DNA from: Boswellia sacra | Lineage: Eukaryota > Streptophyta > Magnoliopsida > Sapindales > Burseraceae | Direction of reading: 5' to 3' | DNA length: 64,000 bases | Assembly (NCBI GenBank): GCA_013180625.2 | Contig: SNVD02010181.1 | Coordinates: 186,001 to 250,000, forward strand | In this document: positions 14,941 through 28,187 of the stretch, one piece after another | Layout of the letters: each line of letters opens with the position of its first letter | How positions within the stretch are numbered: position 1 is the first letter of the stretch | The notes under the pieces: generated by a model | What the model was told of the DNA's origin: nothing | Seen by the model: only the letters and a program-made list of their open reading frames with translations | The model's database searches: none | Position numbers and translations under genes: made by a program

Positions 14941-15173
14941 TATTTGAAGAAAACAGGCCTAGGCAGAGAAGATTATTACTTCAGGCCTACACGCTTTTTG
15001 GCGTCTACAACGAGACTGCGCTAGTGGGTTGGTGGACACTCAAGCCAAAGCCAAAGGACGAGAGAGAGCTTGCCCATCTCTATGAGAGAATTCCGCTTCC
15101 GCTTCCGTACCTAAGTGACAAAGAAGCAATGGAGGAGTGGAATCTCTTGTCTGAATGCATATATATGGGCTAG
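14941..15173 (+). pseudogene. Frameshifted fragment of a small conserved plant protein
   Basis: One frame reads YLKKTGLGREDYYF up to about 14982. The similarity then continues in another frame with NETALVGWWTLKPKPKDERE and a following ELAHLYER block, ending in TAG at 15171-15173. I remember a NET-x-LGWWTLKP-[RK]-PK-[DE]E block from a small plant protein, perhaps mitochondrial, but cannot name it with confidence. A segment between the two parts seems to be missing along with the frame, so this is most likely a dead copy or a retained exon piece. No promoter or further exon was recognised nearby. Confidence 0.4.
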
Positions 15174-15498
15174 GCTGGATGCGGGTTTTCCAATTTTGAC
15201 ATGCGAGGAATTCCTTATCCGATGTAATTGTTCTGCTTGCTTCTCACATAGAGGTTCTTGAGCTTTTCCCTCAATAGAAGCTAATTGATGCCTTGTGTTG
15301 AATTACTGTTTGGTGTGGTGCAGTATTTAATCGTCAGAATGTAAGTATTAGGTGGAAATTAACTTGCCTGCTCCAATTAATTGAGCTAGGGAGTTTTTTT
15401 TTTCTTCTCAATACTGATTGTTTAAATGGGTAGGAGCTGTGTTGGTTTGATGGAGAGATTTGGAGATTTTGAAGTCGATAGAGGTTGTGGTGCGACAA

Positions 15499-15586
15499 GC
15501 ATGTTCTTCAGCTACGGATTCAGAGTGTGAAGCAACGCCTCAGCATGTTCTTCAGCTGCGGATTCAGAGTTTGAAGCAAAGCCTCA
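15499..15586. repeat. 44-bp tandem duplication, two copies
   Basis: Positions 15499-15542 and 15543-15586 repeat the same 44-base unit with three differences. The unit begins GCATGTTCTTCAGCT. It lies in a short open stretch (15460-15720) that matches no family I know, and 44 is not a multiple of three. Confidence 0.85.
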
Positions 15587-16725
15587 AGGAGATTGAGATT
15601 GCTTCCGTTTTGAAGACTCTTCTTCTTCTTCTTCTTCATATTGAGATTCAAATTCAAATTCTTGTTCGTCTTCAATTTCTTCATCACGAGGCGCTTTCTC
15701 GATTTAACGTATACTGGTGACTGGTGTAGACGGATGTCGATGGTGGGGTGTTGGTATGGATTTTGAGTTTATGGTGCTAGTGACTGGAATTTTGTAGGGG
15801 TTGTGTTGTACTGTAATTTGTTTTGGGGTTGATTTGACGATGTTTTTCTTTATTTTTTAATTGAAATAATTTAATTTTAGATTTGTTTGAAAGGTTTACT
15901 GAATATTTGGACGGAAATACGATGTCCCCTAATAATGGTGATTTTAATAGGAGAAAGTTATGTGATATCTTTTTTAAAATATTGGGATTAAATTTATGAG
16001 AAAAAAAAAAGTCTATATTATTGATTTTAAAAGGAAAAGTAAGAGAGGTCCATGGCATTACCCTGTATAAAATATGTATCAGTTTATTATTTATGTTTAT
16101 GGTATCAAAATTTTTAAACGCGCGGTCATTTTTTTAATTGCTCGGTGGTTTTGATTATTTAAAATTTTGATAAAGTATTTATTTCTCAAATAGTAAAGGA
16201 GATAAGTGTAAATTACCCAAGAAATTTTTTTACTAAAGTCCACATACATGCATCTGTCCAATATGAACTTGTTTTATCTCGTAATTATTTTTGAAAATTC
16301 CTTTTCATGTATCAAATTCTCAACTATTTATCATAACTTCTTTTAAAAAGATGAACCATAATGAAAATATGATACGTTAATCCTTTAAGAGGATTTCTTT
16401 AGGTGTACACTTGCATCATTAAGCATACATGTCATGAAGAATATTAGCATTTGTTTTGGACAAATTTTAAATTATTAACAGTGTTGTAGGCATTGGAATT
16501 TATATTTTACTTGCTCTGGAACTCAATCAGCATTGCAAAATCCAGCTTTTTTATTAACAAGCTTTGGTTTGAGGTAGTAGTTTGACAAAGATTGCTCTTA
16601 TGTACATGAAAATGTTCCTAATTAATCTAATCTGTCAGCAAGTCTCCTCCGTGATAGTAATTTGTTGGCAGTGTTAGGACTCAAACTGTCATGCTTCGAG
16701 TCAAAGCACTGTTGCCTGCAGTTCT

Positions 16726-19700
16726 CTACATCCAGCGTTTTGTGGTCTTCCCTGATGGGTGGATTGGAGGTGGTGTCTTGGCATTCCTATTGTCATTTGC
16801 AACTGCAAAAAGATAACACAAAATAAGGAAACTCAAATCATGAACTTGTACTTGAAATGAGGCACAACACATTTTGTCTTGTCTTCTAAATGTTGGTTAT
16901 ATACTTACTATTTTCAATAGGCTTTCCCCCAAGGGAAGATCTCCGGGACCCTGGAGTATGGATGGCGGTAAGTGATTGCCTCCTCAGAGCTCTAACATTA
17001 GCTGTCAGCGGTGACTTATCATCGTTGATTTTGTTAGCAATCATCATAGGTGATCGTGCTTCTGTCAAGTTCTGTTGATTCCTGAAAGTGAGATATAGCC
17101 AAACCACATTAAATAACAACTCAACACTTTGCATAATAGAAGGCCAAGTATGATTTTCACTACCTCTTTTCGGAGCCATTGATCAATTTTCCGATGGTTC
17201 GAAGGGATTTCCTAATTTGAGATCCTTTCCCATATGTGGTCCGAGGTCCTGCTGAAAGCATAAGCTCGCTTTGCATCATATGAACCTCATTTCTGGATAA
17301 TATTTGTGGCTCAGGTGTCTTTGGTTGCTGAAGAGGAGGAATTTGTGTTCTACTTTCAGCTTTTACTGCTCGCTTTTGAAAGGACAAACTAGTAGGACTT
17401 CTAGGTGCCTTGAGACGATACATGTCCATCATAGAGCTACCATTGCTGCTGAAATGCCCATATGATTTCGAAACTGCTTCAGCATCTTGAAACTGGCCAT
17501 GTTTTGGTACTGACACAGCTTCAAGTGGTAGGGGCTTGCTAACAGCATCAGATACTTTTACCTGAGTGTTATCCTTCATACCATATCTTGGACCCTCCAA
17601 ACTTAATCTTCGTGCACGAGTTGCCGTTGAAGGCGTTTTTGTTCCCTTTTTATGTTCAGAATTCAACACTTTCTCAGTCTTCACAGAGCTACCATTCTCA
17701 ATGCTCAGCCTTCGGGTGCGTGGAGGAGTTCTCTCAGTCATTGCTGTTGGTCTTGGCTCTTCCTTGTTTGCCAATGCTTTCTTAAGACTCTCAATCTGAG
17801 ATAGAAAACATAGACATCATTAAATAATTTTCTGTCTATATCTAAAAGATGGAATTTTCTAACTTGACTCACCAAAAAGGAATAAAAAAGGAAAGTATGA
17901 CCTATCTATAACTGATTATATTCAACTATCCATCTATAACTGATTCTATGCAACTATCTGGTTCATGAATCCAGTGTCTACGGTAAACTGAAGTAAGGTG
18001 TTAACTAATATTCATATATGTTTTGTTCTAAAACATATTAAGGGAAAGAAACCAATATGACCTTGAATCAATCAATTAGTAGACACTAAGCATTTCTCTA
18101 ATATTACCGATCAGTAGTCAGTAAGACATTTAGACACCAGATCAGAGTATTTTATTTTATTTTATTTCCAAACAGTGAAATTTCTTATTATTTAGAAACT
18201 TTCGAATTGAAGGATTTGGAACTTGTAATTTTCTGTAAAACAATAGTTTCCATAAAGTACAGGATGGCTTTTGGTAGTGCAGATGTTGTCAGATCATTGA
18301 ACTTCTAGGGTAAACGACAATAAAGGAAAAATGAAAATAAGTATGTAAGGAAACAGCTTCACCTGTTTTTTGAGCTGCATAACCTCAGTGCTTTCTTTGT
18401 TCACTCTTGCAGCACCAAGTTCAACTGATGAAACCCTTTGAGCAAATTTCAGAGTACTGACTGTTTCCCCAAAAGAATCCACTTCTGGACTTACATGAGC
18501 AAACATTAATGTTTTAGCATGTCCACCTGAGGTAAATTTTTCCATAAAGAGAATGTTTGTCAGCATATCCTGCATATAACGTTTAAGAAAAGTTGTCTCT
18601 GGTAGCTCTTAAAGAAAACATATGTATCATTCAGTTTTCTGGAGTATATCTGTGCATATCATTACCTAAGGAGTCTTGCAAGAGAAGAGTGAGTTTGCTG
18701 TTACGGTAAGGAATGTGAGAGTTCTTCTGAGCCAAGGCTGTGATCACATCACCCAAACAAGAAAGAGACTTGTTGATATACAGTGCCTCCTTAAGCTGAT
18801 CACCTGTAACTTCTGATTTGTCCACCCTTTCACTTCCTGCAAGATCTACTAGGTGCAGGCAACTGCGGAGAGTGTTTCCTGATTTCTCTTTACCATGCAC
18901 GTGTACCGTCAAGACACTGCAAATACATGTCAAACCACCCCTTTGATCTTTAGAAAATATATCAAATACTTCTGCATTTATTGTTTTTACTTAAAGTGCT
19001 TCACATATTTTCTACCAATTGTCCTTTGCCCACCATAATACCAAAGTAAACATTTTCTAGTAATACAGAAACAATTTTAATGCAACTTGTCTCCTGAAAA
19101 AAGTACCTGTGGGAACGACTGCTTCTGTTATTGATTGCAGTGGAACTGACAACACGGTTAACCTCTCCAAGCTTCATTAGATTAAGAACATCAGTTGTGG
19201 ACTTCACAGGATGCATTGTAGCATCTGGAAGACTCAAGCCATTTTCACTAGCACAACTCCGAATCTCTAATTTGTGCATGGTTAAGAATACAAGGCGTTG
19301 AATATTCATTCATTATAAAATGCATTGGGAAACAGAACTTCCCTTCATCATAGCTTCTGTATGCTTACATGCTAATATGTTTATCTTAAACAGGGTAGCA
19401 TTTCTTCTATAAGATAGCAGAGAAAATAAAAAAGGATATTTGGTGGTTGATGAGTCTTCAACAAGAAGGTCTCGCACTTGTTCATTGTATATTTCAACCA
19501 TTTGAACATTAATGCCGTAACTCATAATGTCCTTCCTTCTATCGGATATTTGAAAGAGATCGTCCAAAGCCAAATAATTAATCCCCATATCCTTTGCTGA
19601 TCCCCCTGATGGACCACTCTGTTACCATAAATATGTAGCAAATGGAAAAATCTTGGTAAGATGTTTAAAAATCTTGGATGCTTGCTTGACAAGCAATGCA

Positions 19701-22700
19701 TAAAAAATGCAGAAAATTTGATCCACAAAAGCTAAGTCTGATGAGGACCTTACCATCGTATATGTTTTTCCGGATCCAGTTTGGCCATAAGCAAAAATAC
19801 ATACATTATAGCCATCCATCACTGATCTAATTAATGGTTGAGTGTCCTCAAATACCTCATCTGAAAAAGAGAAGTATGCAAAAAATAATCGGATCTATGT
19901 GTGATACTCTATACACCTCATCCGGAAAAGAGAAGTATGCAAAAAGTAATCAGATCTATGTCTGAAACTCATAATATAATGTGGTGTAACATTTTACCTT
20001 GTGTAGCAGTTGGACCAAACACCTGATTGAACTGAAAAACTTTTCTTCCATCTTTTATAGGCTTTGATGGGTCTGCAATCACAAGTGAACCATCCTCTCC
20101 AATAAAGTCTATTATACTTTTTGTATCAGTGTTAAAGGCAGGCCTTATTCTGCAATAAACTCGAATATTCCCTGAAGAAAATTGTTATCTAGGATTAATA
20201 GGGTTGACATTAATGCTTCAGACCAAAAAAAGGGTGGAGTTACTATAATAAGAATGGATAGTTTCCATTACCTTTTAAATCCTGAACCATGTTGTACAAC
20301 TTCCTGTTCTCTTTGACCACCCTCTGATACCCAAGAGCAGCACTAGACATCTCTTGTACTTGACTTCCTGAAACGATACAAAATACAATCACACTGTAAC
20401 TTTCAAGAAAACTTCATACATAAAAACTTTGAAGACAACAAATTGATGTACGTATGAAGATACTTTCTTATTTTTGGAGTCCATTGTCAAAAATCGGATT
20501 CTCAACCACTCATCTTTTAACACTCATACATTGTTAAAATATCGAACTCTAGAAAGAATCTGATGGGATGTCGGTGTCAGTTGGATAGAACAAAGAATAT
20601 TTCCTGAAATAGTAACTATGAAACATATGGCATTTTCCAGATTAAAGCACTGAAAAGAATCCTCCAACAATTTTTGGATAGATAAATAAGGCTACAGGCA
20701 TTGACTGACACAGGGAAGTTAGTTTCTAAATTAAAACTGTTTTTACAATATAACATACCAAGCTTTTTCAAATCACTCTGCAACTGGGACTCTAAGTCTT
20801 TGAACTCTCTCTTGGTTCTCGACAGCAAGGCCTTGAGATCCTAATAGAATAGACAAGAGAATGATAAAAATGTAGAAGAAACCTATATATAATGGAATTT
20901 TTGAATATGATAGTTACAATGAAAATGTAGAAGAAAGTCTTTTTAAGCAAAAAAATTAGGTAATCACTGGAATTGTTTTAATTTAATGTTTGATATCTGC
21001 ACTTTTTATCGGTAACAGTGCCATCCATACATTTCATTCTCTTATTCTTGCATTAAGATTTCATTAATATAAGCTAGTTGGCTGCCGTTTTTTTTCAAAG
21101 AAAGTAAAAATAATAAAACAAATAACACATGCAAAATTAACACTGACATAACAAATTTATACAACCAGCCAACAGACCTGTTCTTTGCTGTTAGAGATAA
21201 ACACTTCTCTATTTTGGTTGGAGTGAGGTTAGAAGACAGAAAATGGTCTTATTTGAAGTAAATCACACCTTTTGAGCAGTCATCAATGTCAAATCCAATA
21301 AGTCTATACGAAAATCCACACAAGAAAGCAAAAAGTAAAGAATTTTTGGAGAGGAATCTACACAAATATATGCCAACTTTGTTATGTGCAGGCTACAATT
21401 TTATATTAAAGTGGAATTTCATAAGATTGTGAAACATTGAGAGCAGTTCAAGCCAGGAACAGATTTCATGCTAGGTACCAAGAAAAGAAGGTTCAGGTAT
21501 TGAAGTGAATCTACTTACCAGAAGTTCCTTTTCCTGCATTTTCAGTAACTGCATGTGGTTGCATTTGCCATTTCGCAAGCGAGCTCTGTGACACTGTAAA
21601 ATAATTCATGTTCTGTCTTCAACAAAAGAAAAGATGCATGGATAAAGGGACATACAGATTATTGACAAATCACTTTGTGTATTCTGGAAACCATATCTTT
21701 TGAATAGAAAATGTACTTTATATTGTTAAAAAAAGTTTCCATATTTATCTATCAAAACAGGATTCGTATTGCTAGCTTATACACTTAGGGTGGGGCACTA
21801 ATATATGAACATCAATGACGTCAAATACGGTAAAGAGTTTTTTTTCTAAAGATGAAAATTACATGAGGAAAATACGTGAACAGTATGACAAGAAGAACAA
21901 AAGTGTATATTTTCAGCATGTTCATAAAGAAGGGTTTCCAAATTCATCTCATAAAACCAAGATTCATGGTACTGGTTCATATTGTCAGGGTGGGATGCTT
22001 ATATCAACAAACAATAAATAATGATCTCACATTCTTTAAATGCTTTGTGAAAATCATACAAGTGAACAGAGAAACAATATGAACAGTGGAAGGAAGATGG
22101 ATATTTTTAGTATGTTAATCAGTCTATCTTGAATATCAGAAAATAGACATAAACACCAAATATCATAAAACGTTACAGTAACAAGAAAATCTTTATGTAT
22201 GAGTCAAATTGAAGAAGATAAAACCAATATTTTACTTGACGACAAAGATTTAACCTATACTTCAGAGTCACATGATTGCAAAGCCACATCTATTGTGAGC
22301 TTTAAAGAAAGTACCTTTCCAGGTGCAGAAAGATCCCCTGAACTTAGAGGCGCAGATTTTCCTTTCTGAAAATCTTCTAACGCTGGCTTCAGCTGCTTTT
22401 GGATTTAAATAAATACTGTTACATAAAGCTTTATAACTCTAAAAATGTTGTTAACATAAAAGACAAAAAAAAAAAAACCCCTCTTACATCAACAATGGTG
22501 TTAAAGCAAGAACTAATTAGATCTCAACCAACCACGAAGAGTTCCTTAAGAATATCAAGTAATTTGCTATTGGCTATATTCTTAGGTAGGGAGATTAAAA
22601 TGCCAAGCTATGCAAAGCAGTGCCCAGCCGTCTAAGGTGTTTGTAAAGGCTTCCTAATACAGGTTACAGTCAGAAATAAAAAATTCCTATTGCAAGTCCT

Positions 22701-25139
22701 TAATAAGCATACACAACTACCAGGTCAAGGTCCCAAATATCTCAAATTTCTGAACTGGAGGAAAAATATGACTCTATGCAAATGCCCTCAGGATGCTCAA
22801 AATTGCCCTTGGCCCATATGTAACCATGCTTAGAGATCCATAAAACATTTGAAGGAATATAAAAGGAGAATAAATCAAGCTTAGGTAGCTTCATTTAAAT
22901 TTCTTTGTATGCGAGGTAAAAATTCATTCTGGTTGATAGATATGTAAAAGTTAAACTTTGGGAAACCCCAGTTACTCAATTAGTTAAGTATTAATATAAA
23001 TACTTTCTCTGCAACTTTATCATACATTTCTCCCCATGATTAACTACTAAAGAAAAGAAATAGAATAAAACACAGAGAGAGAGAGAGAGAGAGAAGAAAG
23101 GAACCAACAAAATCAGTTCAATTTTTAAATATTTTTCCTTTTGTAAATCTTATTTAAATGCTAAGCCTAAATATCCGCCAATGAATATTAACGTTTCAGC
23201 AGTATGGCTAATATGAAAGTATGAAACCAGAAAATTTGTGGAGTCATTTTCTAGTGACACCATACTCACCTCAGGGAATTCAGTTTGAAGTTCTTCTGAA
23301 CAACTTGAGAGGATCTTGCTAAATAATTTAAATGAATCCTGTATGTGCAAAAAAAGGGAGAGGAAAAGAAATTATCTACCTCAACTATATTGCTTTCCAT
23401 AATTCATGTGCAACATTAGACAATTGATACTTACCAGACTTCCATTTCGGAAGGAAACTAAAAGGTTCTCGTCAATGTTTTCCTTTGCACCAACCATAGA
23501 TTCAACAAGTATCTTGATGATTGAATCTACAAGATACAATGCACCACAAAGCGTGAATTGGAAGTAAAATACAAAGTAAACTTCCAGATAACCAATTAAG
23601 GCGAATCCTATGTCCACCGTTAAAAGGAAATGTCATGCCACTCCCATGCATAAAAAAGTAAATAAAGTTTCCTCTCTTTCAACATACACCAGTAATAGGC
23701 GTACCATAGTTTCAATGATGACCATGTCTTAATTGGTAGGTAATACACCAGCAAGGAATTTACAGTGTCATTTATTACTATATCCGGTGACAACTCCAAA
23801 TCATTCAAATTATGCAATCGTGATTTCAGGCTTGAAAATTTATGAGAACTAAGCTTGAGTGAAAGTGGATTTAATGAGATGTGAACAACCCTACTGCATA
23901 TACTTAAGTACATAAATTAATAGATAGGTAAGTCTAGCTGGAAGAGAGAGCAATTAAAAACCTTCAAGTTTCTGATCTACACTATTCAGAGGTTGCTGCT
24001 TCTCACATACTGAAGACATGTTTAACTTCCGACAAGAATCCGATGTGATTGCTGCTGGGGGTCGGGAAGGCCTATTGGCAGAAAGCATGACCATTGGAGA
24101 CCTTGCATGTTTATAAACTCCATTTCCACAATTCATCTGCTTCCATTCATGGTATGATTTCAGGGCCAATATGCAATCAACAACCTTGGCTGCTGACCCT
24201 GCCTCCAAAGTATCCTTTAAAAAGTAAAAATGGACTATTCATTTAGTCATACATCAATACTCACATGAAAATATGTATGTATTCATCTCCAAATAAATAT
24301 GCAAATATGCAGTTAGATTACCCTCTCAAGATCAGAAGCTTCAAATGCTGGCAGCCTTAACTCTTCAACAGAGACCAAAAAGTTCCTCACATTCTCGAAG
24401 TATTGATAAGCAGGCAGCGGCTGCGACTCCCGGCTGAATGATTGGATATATGAACTATTGTCCACAACCTTGTCAATTTTTCGAAATGCACGAACCAATT
24501 AAAATGTTTATATCAATAAAAACAGATACCATATTTGAGCAAAGTAAAACAAAAAACAAAAAAAAGTGATGTTTTATATTAATGGACTAAATTTTTTGAA
24601 TTGTTCAAAGTGAAAACACAACAAAACCCTTTGTTAACTTGCTTAGCCTAATAATAAGAGCACTCAGCTAACTTAGTATAGAAGAATTTCAATATTTTGA
24701 GTACTCAAACACAAAAAAGGTATGATTAAAAAACTTCACGCTTTTTGGTAAATATAACATCAAGAATATAAGCAATCATCATAAGTCAAGACCATGATAC
24801 CTTGGGCACAGCCCCTGGGTTGATCTTGTTAATGGCATTGCACAAAATAAGACCATTTCTCAAGCAAGAAATGAACTCTCTCTCTGAAGGCTGGCCTGAT
24901 ATACCAAGAGGCCCAACCAAACTTTCAAGCCACCCAGCTGCTTGAAATCGCCTCCAAGCTGCAAGAAATAAAAACTTTAGCGTTAGTTATTCCGGATTCT
25001 CCTTCATTTTCTCAGGAACCAAACAACTACATGAACGAAAAATCAATGACAGCGTAACACATTTTTGGGCCCAACCTGCTTCTTCAGCTCTTCTTGAAGC
25101 CAAATTTAAATCATGTAACCCAGTTCTTGTCATATCCAT
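16726..25139 (-). CDS. KP1: Kinesin-14 with calponin-homology domain, KP1 ortholog
   Basis: Nineteen coding exons in phase give 1,011 aa: 25139-25076, 24958-24801, 24468-24322, 24214-23962, 23526-23435, 23338-23270, 22392-22315, 21593-21519, 20840-20759, 20367-20272, 20171-19998, 19860-19754, 19618-19440, 19271-19107, 18916-18666, 18526-18363, 17795-17164, 17081-16909, 16802-16726. The N-terminus (about 20-160) is a calponin-homology domain, a spacer/coiled region follows, and the motor spans about 372-700. It has P-loop GQTGSGKT (455-462), switch I SSRSHS (575-580) and switch II DLAGSE (604-609). A basic serine-rich tail of about 300 aa ends the protein. This internal-motor layout and the tail blocks [17 protein letters not shown] and SRRSS-GGKPIEN match Arabidopsis KP1. 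KP1 is reported to bind the mitochondrial porin VDAC3 and to affect respiration in cold germination; that role is inferred here. All introns are GT-AG except the one between exons 13 and 14. Confidence 0.93.
19272..19439 (-). other. Probable U12-type (minor spliceosome) intron in KP1
   Basis: On the coding strand the intron opens with ATATCCTTT, the classic U12 AT-type donor. There is no GT or GC donor close to the point where similarity to the kinesin motor stops. Near its 3' end is TTCTTAAC (about 19289-19281), one base shorter than the U12 branch consensus TTCCTTAAC. An intron ending AC (19275-19274) would break the frame. Ending AA at 19273-19272 keeps the frame and gives motor sequence [21 protein letters not shown]12 introns are known in plants. 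The type is well supported; the exact 3' boundary is inferred from frame. Confidence 0.75.
19854..19976. repeat. 61-bp tandem duplication spanning a KP1 splice acceptor
   Basis: Plus-strand ACCTCATCTGAAAAAGAG at 19854 recurs as ACCTCATCCGGAAAAGAG at 19915, and similarity continues through about 60 bases. The first copy contains the exon 12 acceptor (CAG on the coding strand). In the second copy, which lies upstream in the transcript, the acceptor AG reads GG. Confidence 0.85.
23073..23094. repeat. (GA)n microsatellite
   Basis: About eleven GA units lie in the intron between KP1 exons 6 and 7, and may be length-variable. Confidence 0.9.
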
Positions 25140-27025
25140 CAAATCCAATCTTTTCGTTTCTGATTAACGAAACGCTCAAAATCTTTCTGGGTGTCTTTCT
25201 CTTACCCGAGTGGACAAAACCCAAAACCCTGAAAGACCCAGAAAAGCTAAGAGGATTCAAGAAAAGATTGTGAAACAAAAGAAAGTAACTTTTCTTGTTT
25301 TTGTTTCCAGTTGAAATGAAACGGAGTAAAGATTGAACTGAAGCTGCTTATGTTTCGTTTCAGTTTTAGGCTCGGTTCCGAAGTCAGCCCAACGGAAATC
25401 CTACCGTTACTTTTAGTTTTAGGGTTTTAATAATTTGAATTCAAATTTGTGGGGACATACGTGGTTCGGGCTCAGCGGAGGATTTTTCAGCCGTTTGATT
25501 TTCCACGTGGGTGATAATTTCAATGGTCGAGATTTAATATTGAGCAGAAGGCTCGATAAAATTGAGCTGGGCTGCTTCTTGGGCCTGATTGGTCGGCTTG
25601 TGTGTTAATGTGGTCCTATAACGTCAGGGATTTGATGCATTTTAGTGGCCAATATGAGATGTGAATCATGTGATGCTTAATTATTTTGATTTCTTGCTAT
25701 AATTGTATCGCGAGTTAATTTTTAATTTTGTTTATGAGTAAAATTTATGGATAAAAAATGTTAAATAAATATTTATTTTTACGTTTGAAATAATTTAATT
25801 CAAAACATCGTTTATTTTTAATTGGTCACATATAATTTTGCCTATATTTGAGATATTAAAATGCATATATAAGTTCCTAAATTGACTTAAAATTTCTGTT
25901 AGTAATTTTTTTAATTATTAATATTCTTTTAGTAATGAAAATTGCAAATCATTGCCCTTTTTTTAAAAAAATATTATACTTACAACTAATTTAATATAAA
26001 CTAACTTATACAAACTAATTATATATATGTGATATAATTGAAAGAGTAAAAACTATAAATCCATAACAAATAGAGATATATGATATAATAACCATAAATA
26101 ATAAATTAATACAATATAATATCTGTTTCTATGAAACTTATGTGTAGGATTACAGTTTTTTTTTTAATTTAATTTTGGTAAATGATAGTATCATATTTTG
26201 AGGTTTCATCAAATAAGAATTTTTCGCCTAAGGTTTAAGAAACGTGTACAAAAAAAAAAAAAATTTATAGTTTTCTCTTTCGTCCTTTATTTTCAAATTA
26301 TAGTGCAAATTCAAGGGTAATATAGATATTTTCATCATTATCTAATGATGTAAAGATGGAGAAATTGTCATTGTATGAAACTTTTGGCTGGTGCTGCAGG
26401 CCTACATTTACAAATTTATTATACAAAATTATCCGTACAAAATGTATCATCCGTCTTAATTAGTCTCATTTAATTATAAATTAAAATTTTCAATTGCCAC
26501 AATAGTATGTATAAATAAGTTTATATAAAAAAAATTATAAGCGTAATATCATTCCAAAATTTTAGAGTAAATTATCATTTTATAAAACCTTAAAGGAGAT
26601 AAATGTCATTTCAATTTTTTTCGTTGAGCAATTTGGACATATACATATATATAGTGGTCAAAATTTATAAATAATAGCACAAAGAGTAACCCATAGCCAA
26701 TATCAAATATTGGTAGCTAGTGACTAGTTTCCTGATTAGGAGTCTTCACATCTATATTATATTTTCCTAGAAAAGGTTCTTAACCTAGTTGTACCTTGTC
26801 TAGGTCTTGAAGTGAAGAACTTGTACAACGCCTAATATGCAAAATTCTAAATAAAAGTAGAAAACAAAAGCGTGGGGGATGTCACCATTTCCATTTTAAT
26901 ATGTTTACTTTTTACTTCCATTTTTATCCAAAAACCCTTTAGGAACCTTCCCTTTTTAGAATTTTCTATCAATAGATTGGAATGCCAACACGTTCAATTG
27001 TCAATTATTACCATAAATTTCGTAA
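25140..27025. other. KP1 upstream region and AT-rich intergenic DNA
   Basis: 25140-25450 should hold the 5' leader and promoter of the minus-strand KP1 gene. It contains CT-rich leader-like sequence and is less AT-rich than what follows. From about 25650 to 27025 I see only AT-rich DNA with short homopolymer runs and no supported gene. Confidence 0.5.
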
Positions 27026-27890
27026 GGATGTGTTTGGAATGAATTATTAGTTCTTTCTCTTTTCTAACCTTTGTTTTTATTATGATAAGTTACAATGCAA
27101 ATAGTTATAATTAATTGCGCTTTTTTAAGGAGTGAGTCAATTTTTTTAAATTTTATTTATGTTGTGATAATTTGGCTTTATTCTTTTAATAACAAGCTCA
27201 ACCAAGTAGATACATTTCAATTTCCCTTAAATATTTTATCAAAACCACTTAATTTGTATATAAAAATTCTTTATATTGAAATAATATGATATAGTTTTGT
27301 GTTTGTGTTTGTTGTTTTAGTTTTTAACTAAACTACATAGCTTTTTTTATTATATAATAAAATGGTTAATATTCAAATCTCTATGTAAATCTAACAAAAT
27401 AAATTTATTTTTTGAAATTTGGGTATGGTTTCATGTAAAACCTATTAAATAAAATATGTATAATACTTTTTCGAGAAGAGGATTACTATGAAATATGATT
27501 GTTATGATCATTATAAGCATATTTGAAATTCCAAAAATTTGAAAATGGTATTTTGGTAATGTTTAATAATACATATTTTGATAAAACATAACGTTATTTC
27601 AAGAGAAAATCTAAACTAGAATTATACGTTACAAAAACATCGTTTTGTACAATTATCAAATCGTTCATATAATATTACCGTTATCTAATCATATCACTTA
27701 CCAAAAATGAAAAAGCCAAGTCAAAAATAATTTCAAATTTCAAGTGCTTATTAATTTATATATGGCAAAGCAGAAAGTGATTTGACTTATTTATATCATA
27801 AAGAAAACGCTTTTCTGACTATAAACTTTAAAAACAAGAACAAGAAAGAAGTTAAATGAAATGGGATGGCAAGGCAATCCAAACACAGCC
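27026..27890. mobile_element. Candidate MITE upstream of the AGL18-like gene
   Basis: The left end GGATGTGTTTGGA (27026) and the reverse complement of the right end, GGCTGTGTTTGGA (ending 27890), agree at 17 of 22 positions when extended by a few bases. Left flank TAA and right flank TAG could be a degraded 3-bp TWA duplication of the PIF/Harbinger type. The interior is AT-rich with no transposase frame. The right end lies about 300 bp before the MADS-box start codon. Confidence 0.45.
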
Positions 27891-28187
27891 TAGCACAAGT
27901 TCCAAAAGAGGGAAAAAACTAGTCCTCAAGTAATTGGGCATTCCATATTTGGAGAATTGCTACATATAGTATCCCATCTGTCACCTTTCCATATTATCAT
28001 CTAATTTTGGTCACACTTTCCTTCGTTAGTCTCATACAATCCCCATCAATTTGAGTAACTTATCTCTTATATTTAGACAATTCATGACTTATTTTCTTCT
28101 TCTCTTCTATTCTATTATATTCTATTCTCTCTATTCCAATATTCTACATTACATTTTCCTTTGTTTAATTTCCCTCTAGTGATCAAC

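Noticed and set aside
15460..15720. 86-codon plus-strand frame over the 44-bp duplication
   Set aside because: Leucine/isoleucine-rich and built on CTT repeats; the duplication length is not a multiple of three.
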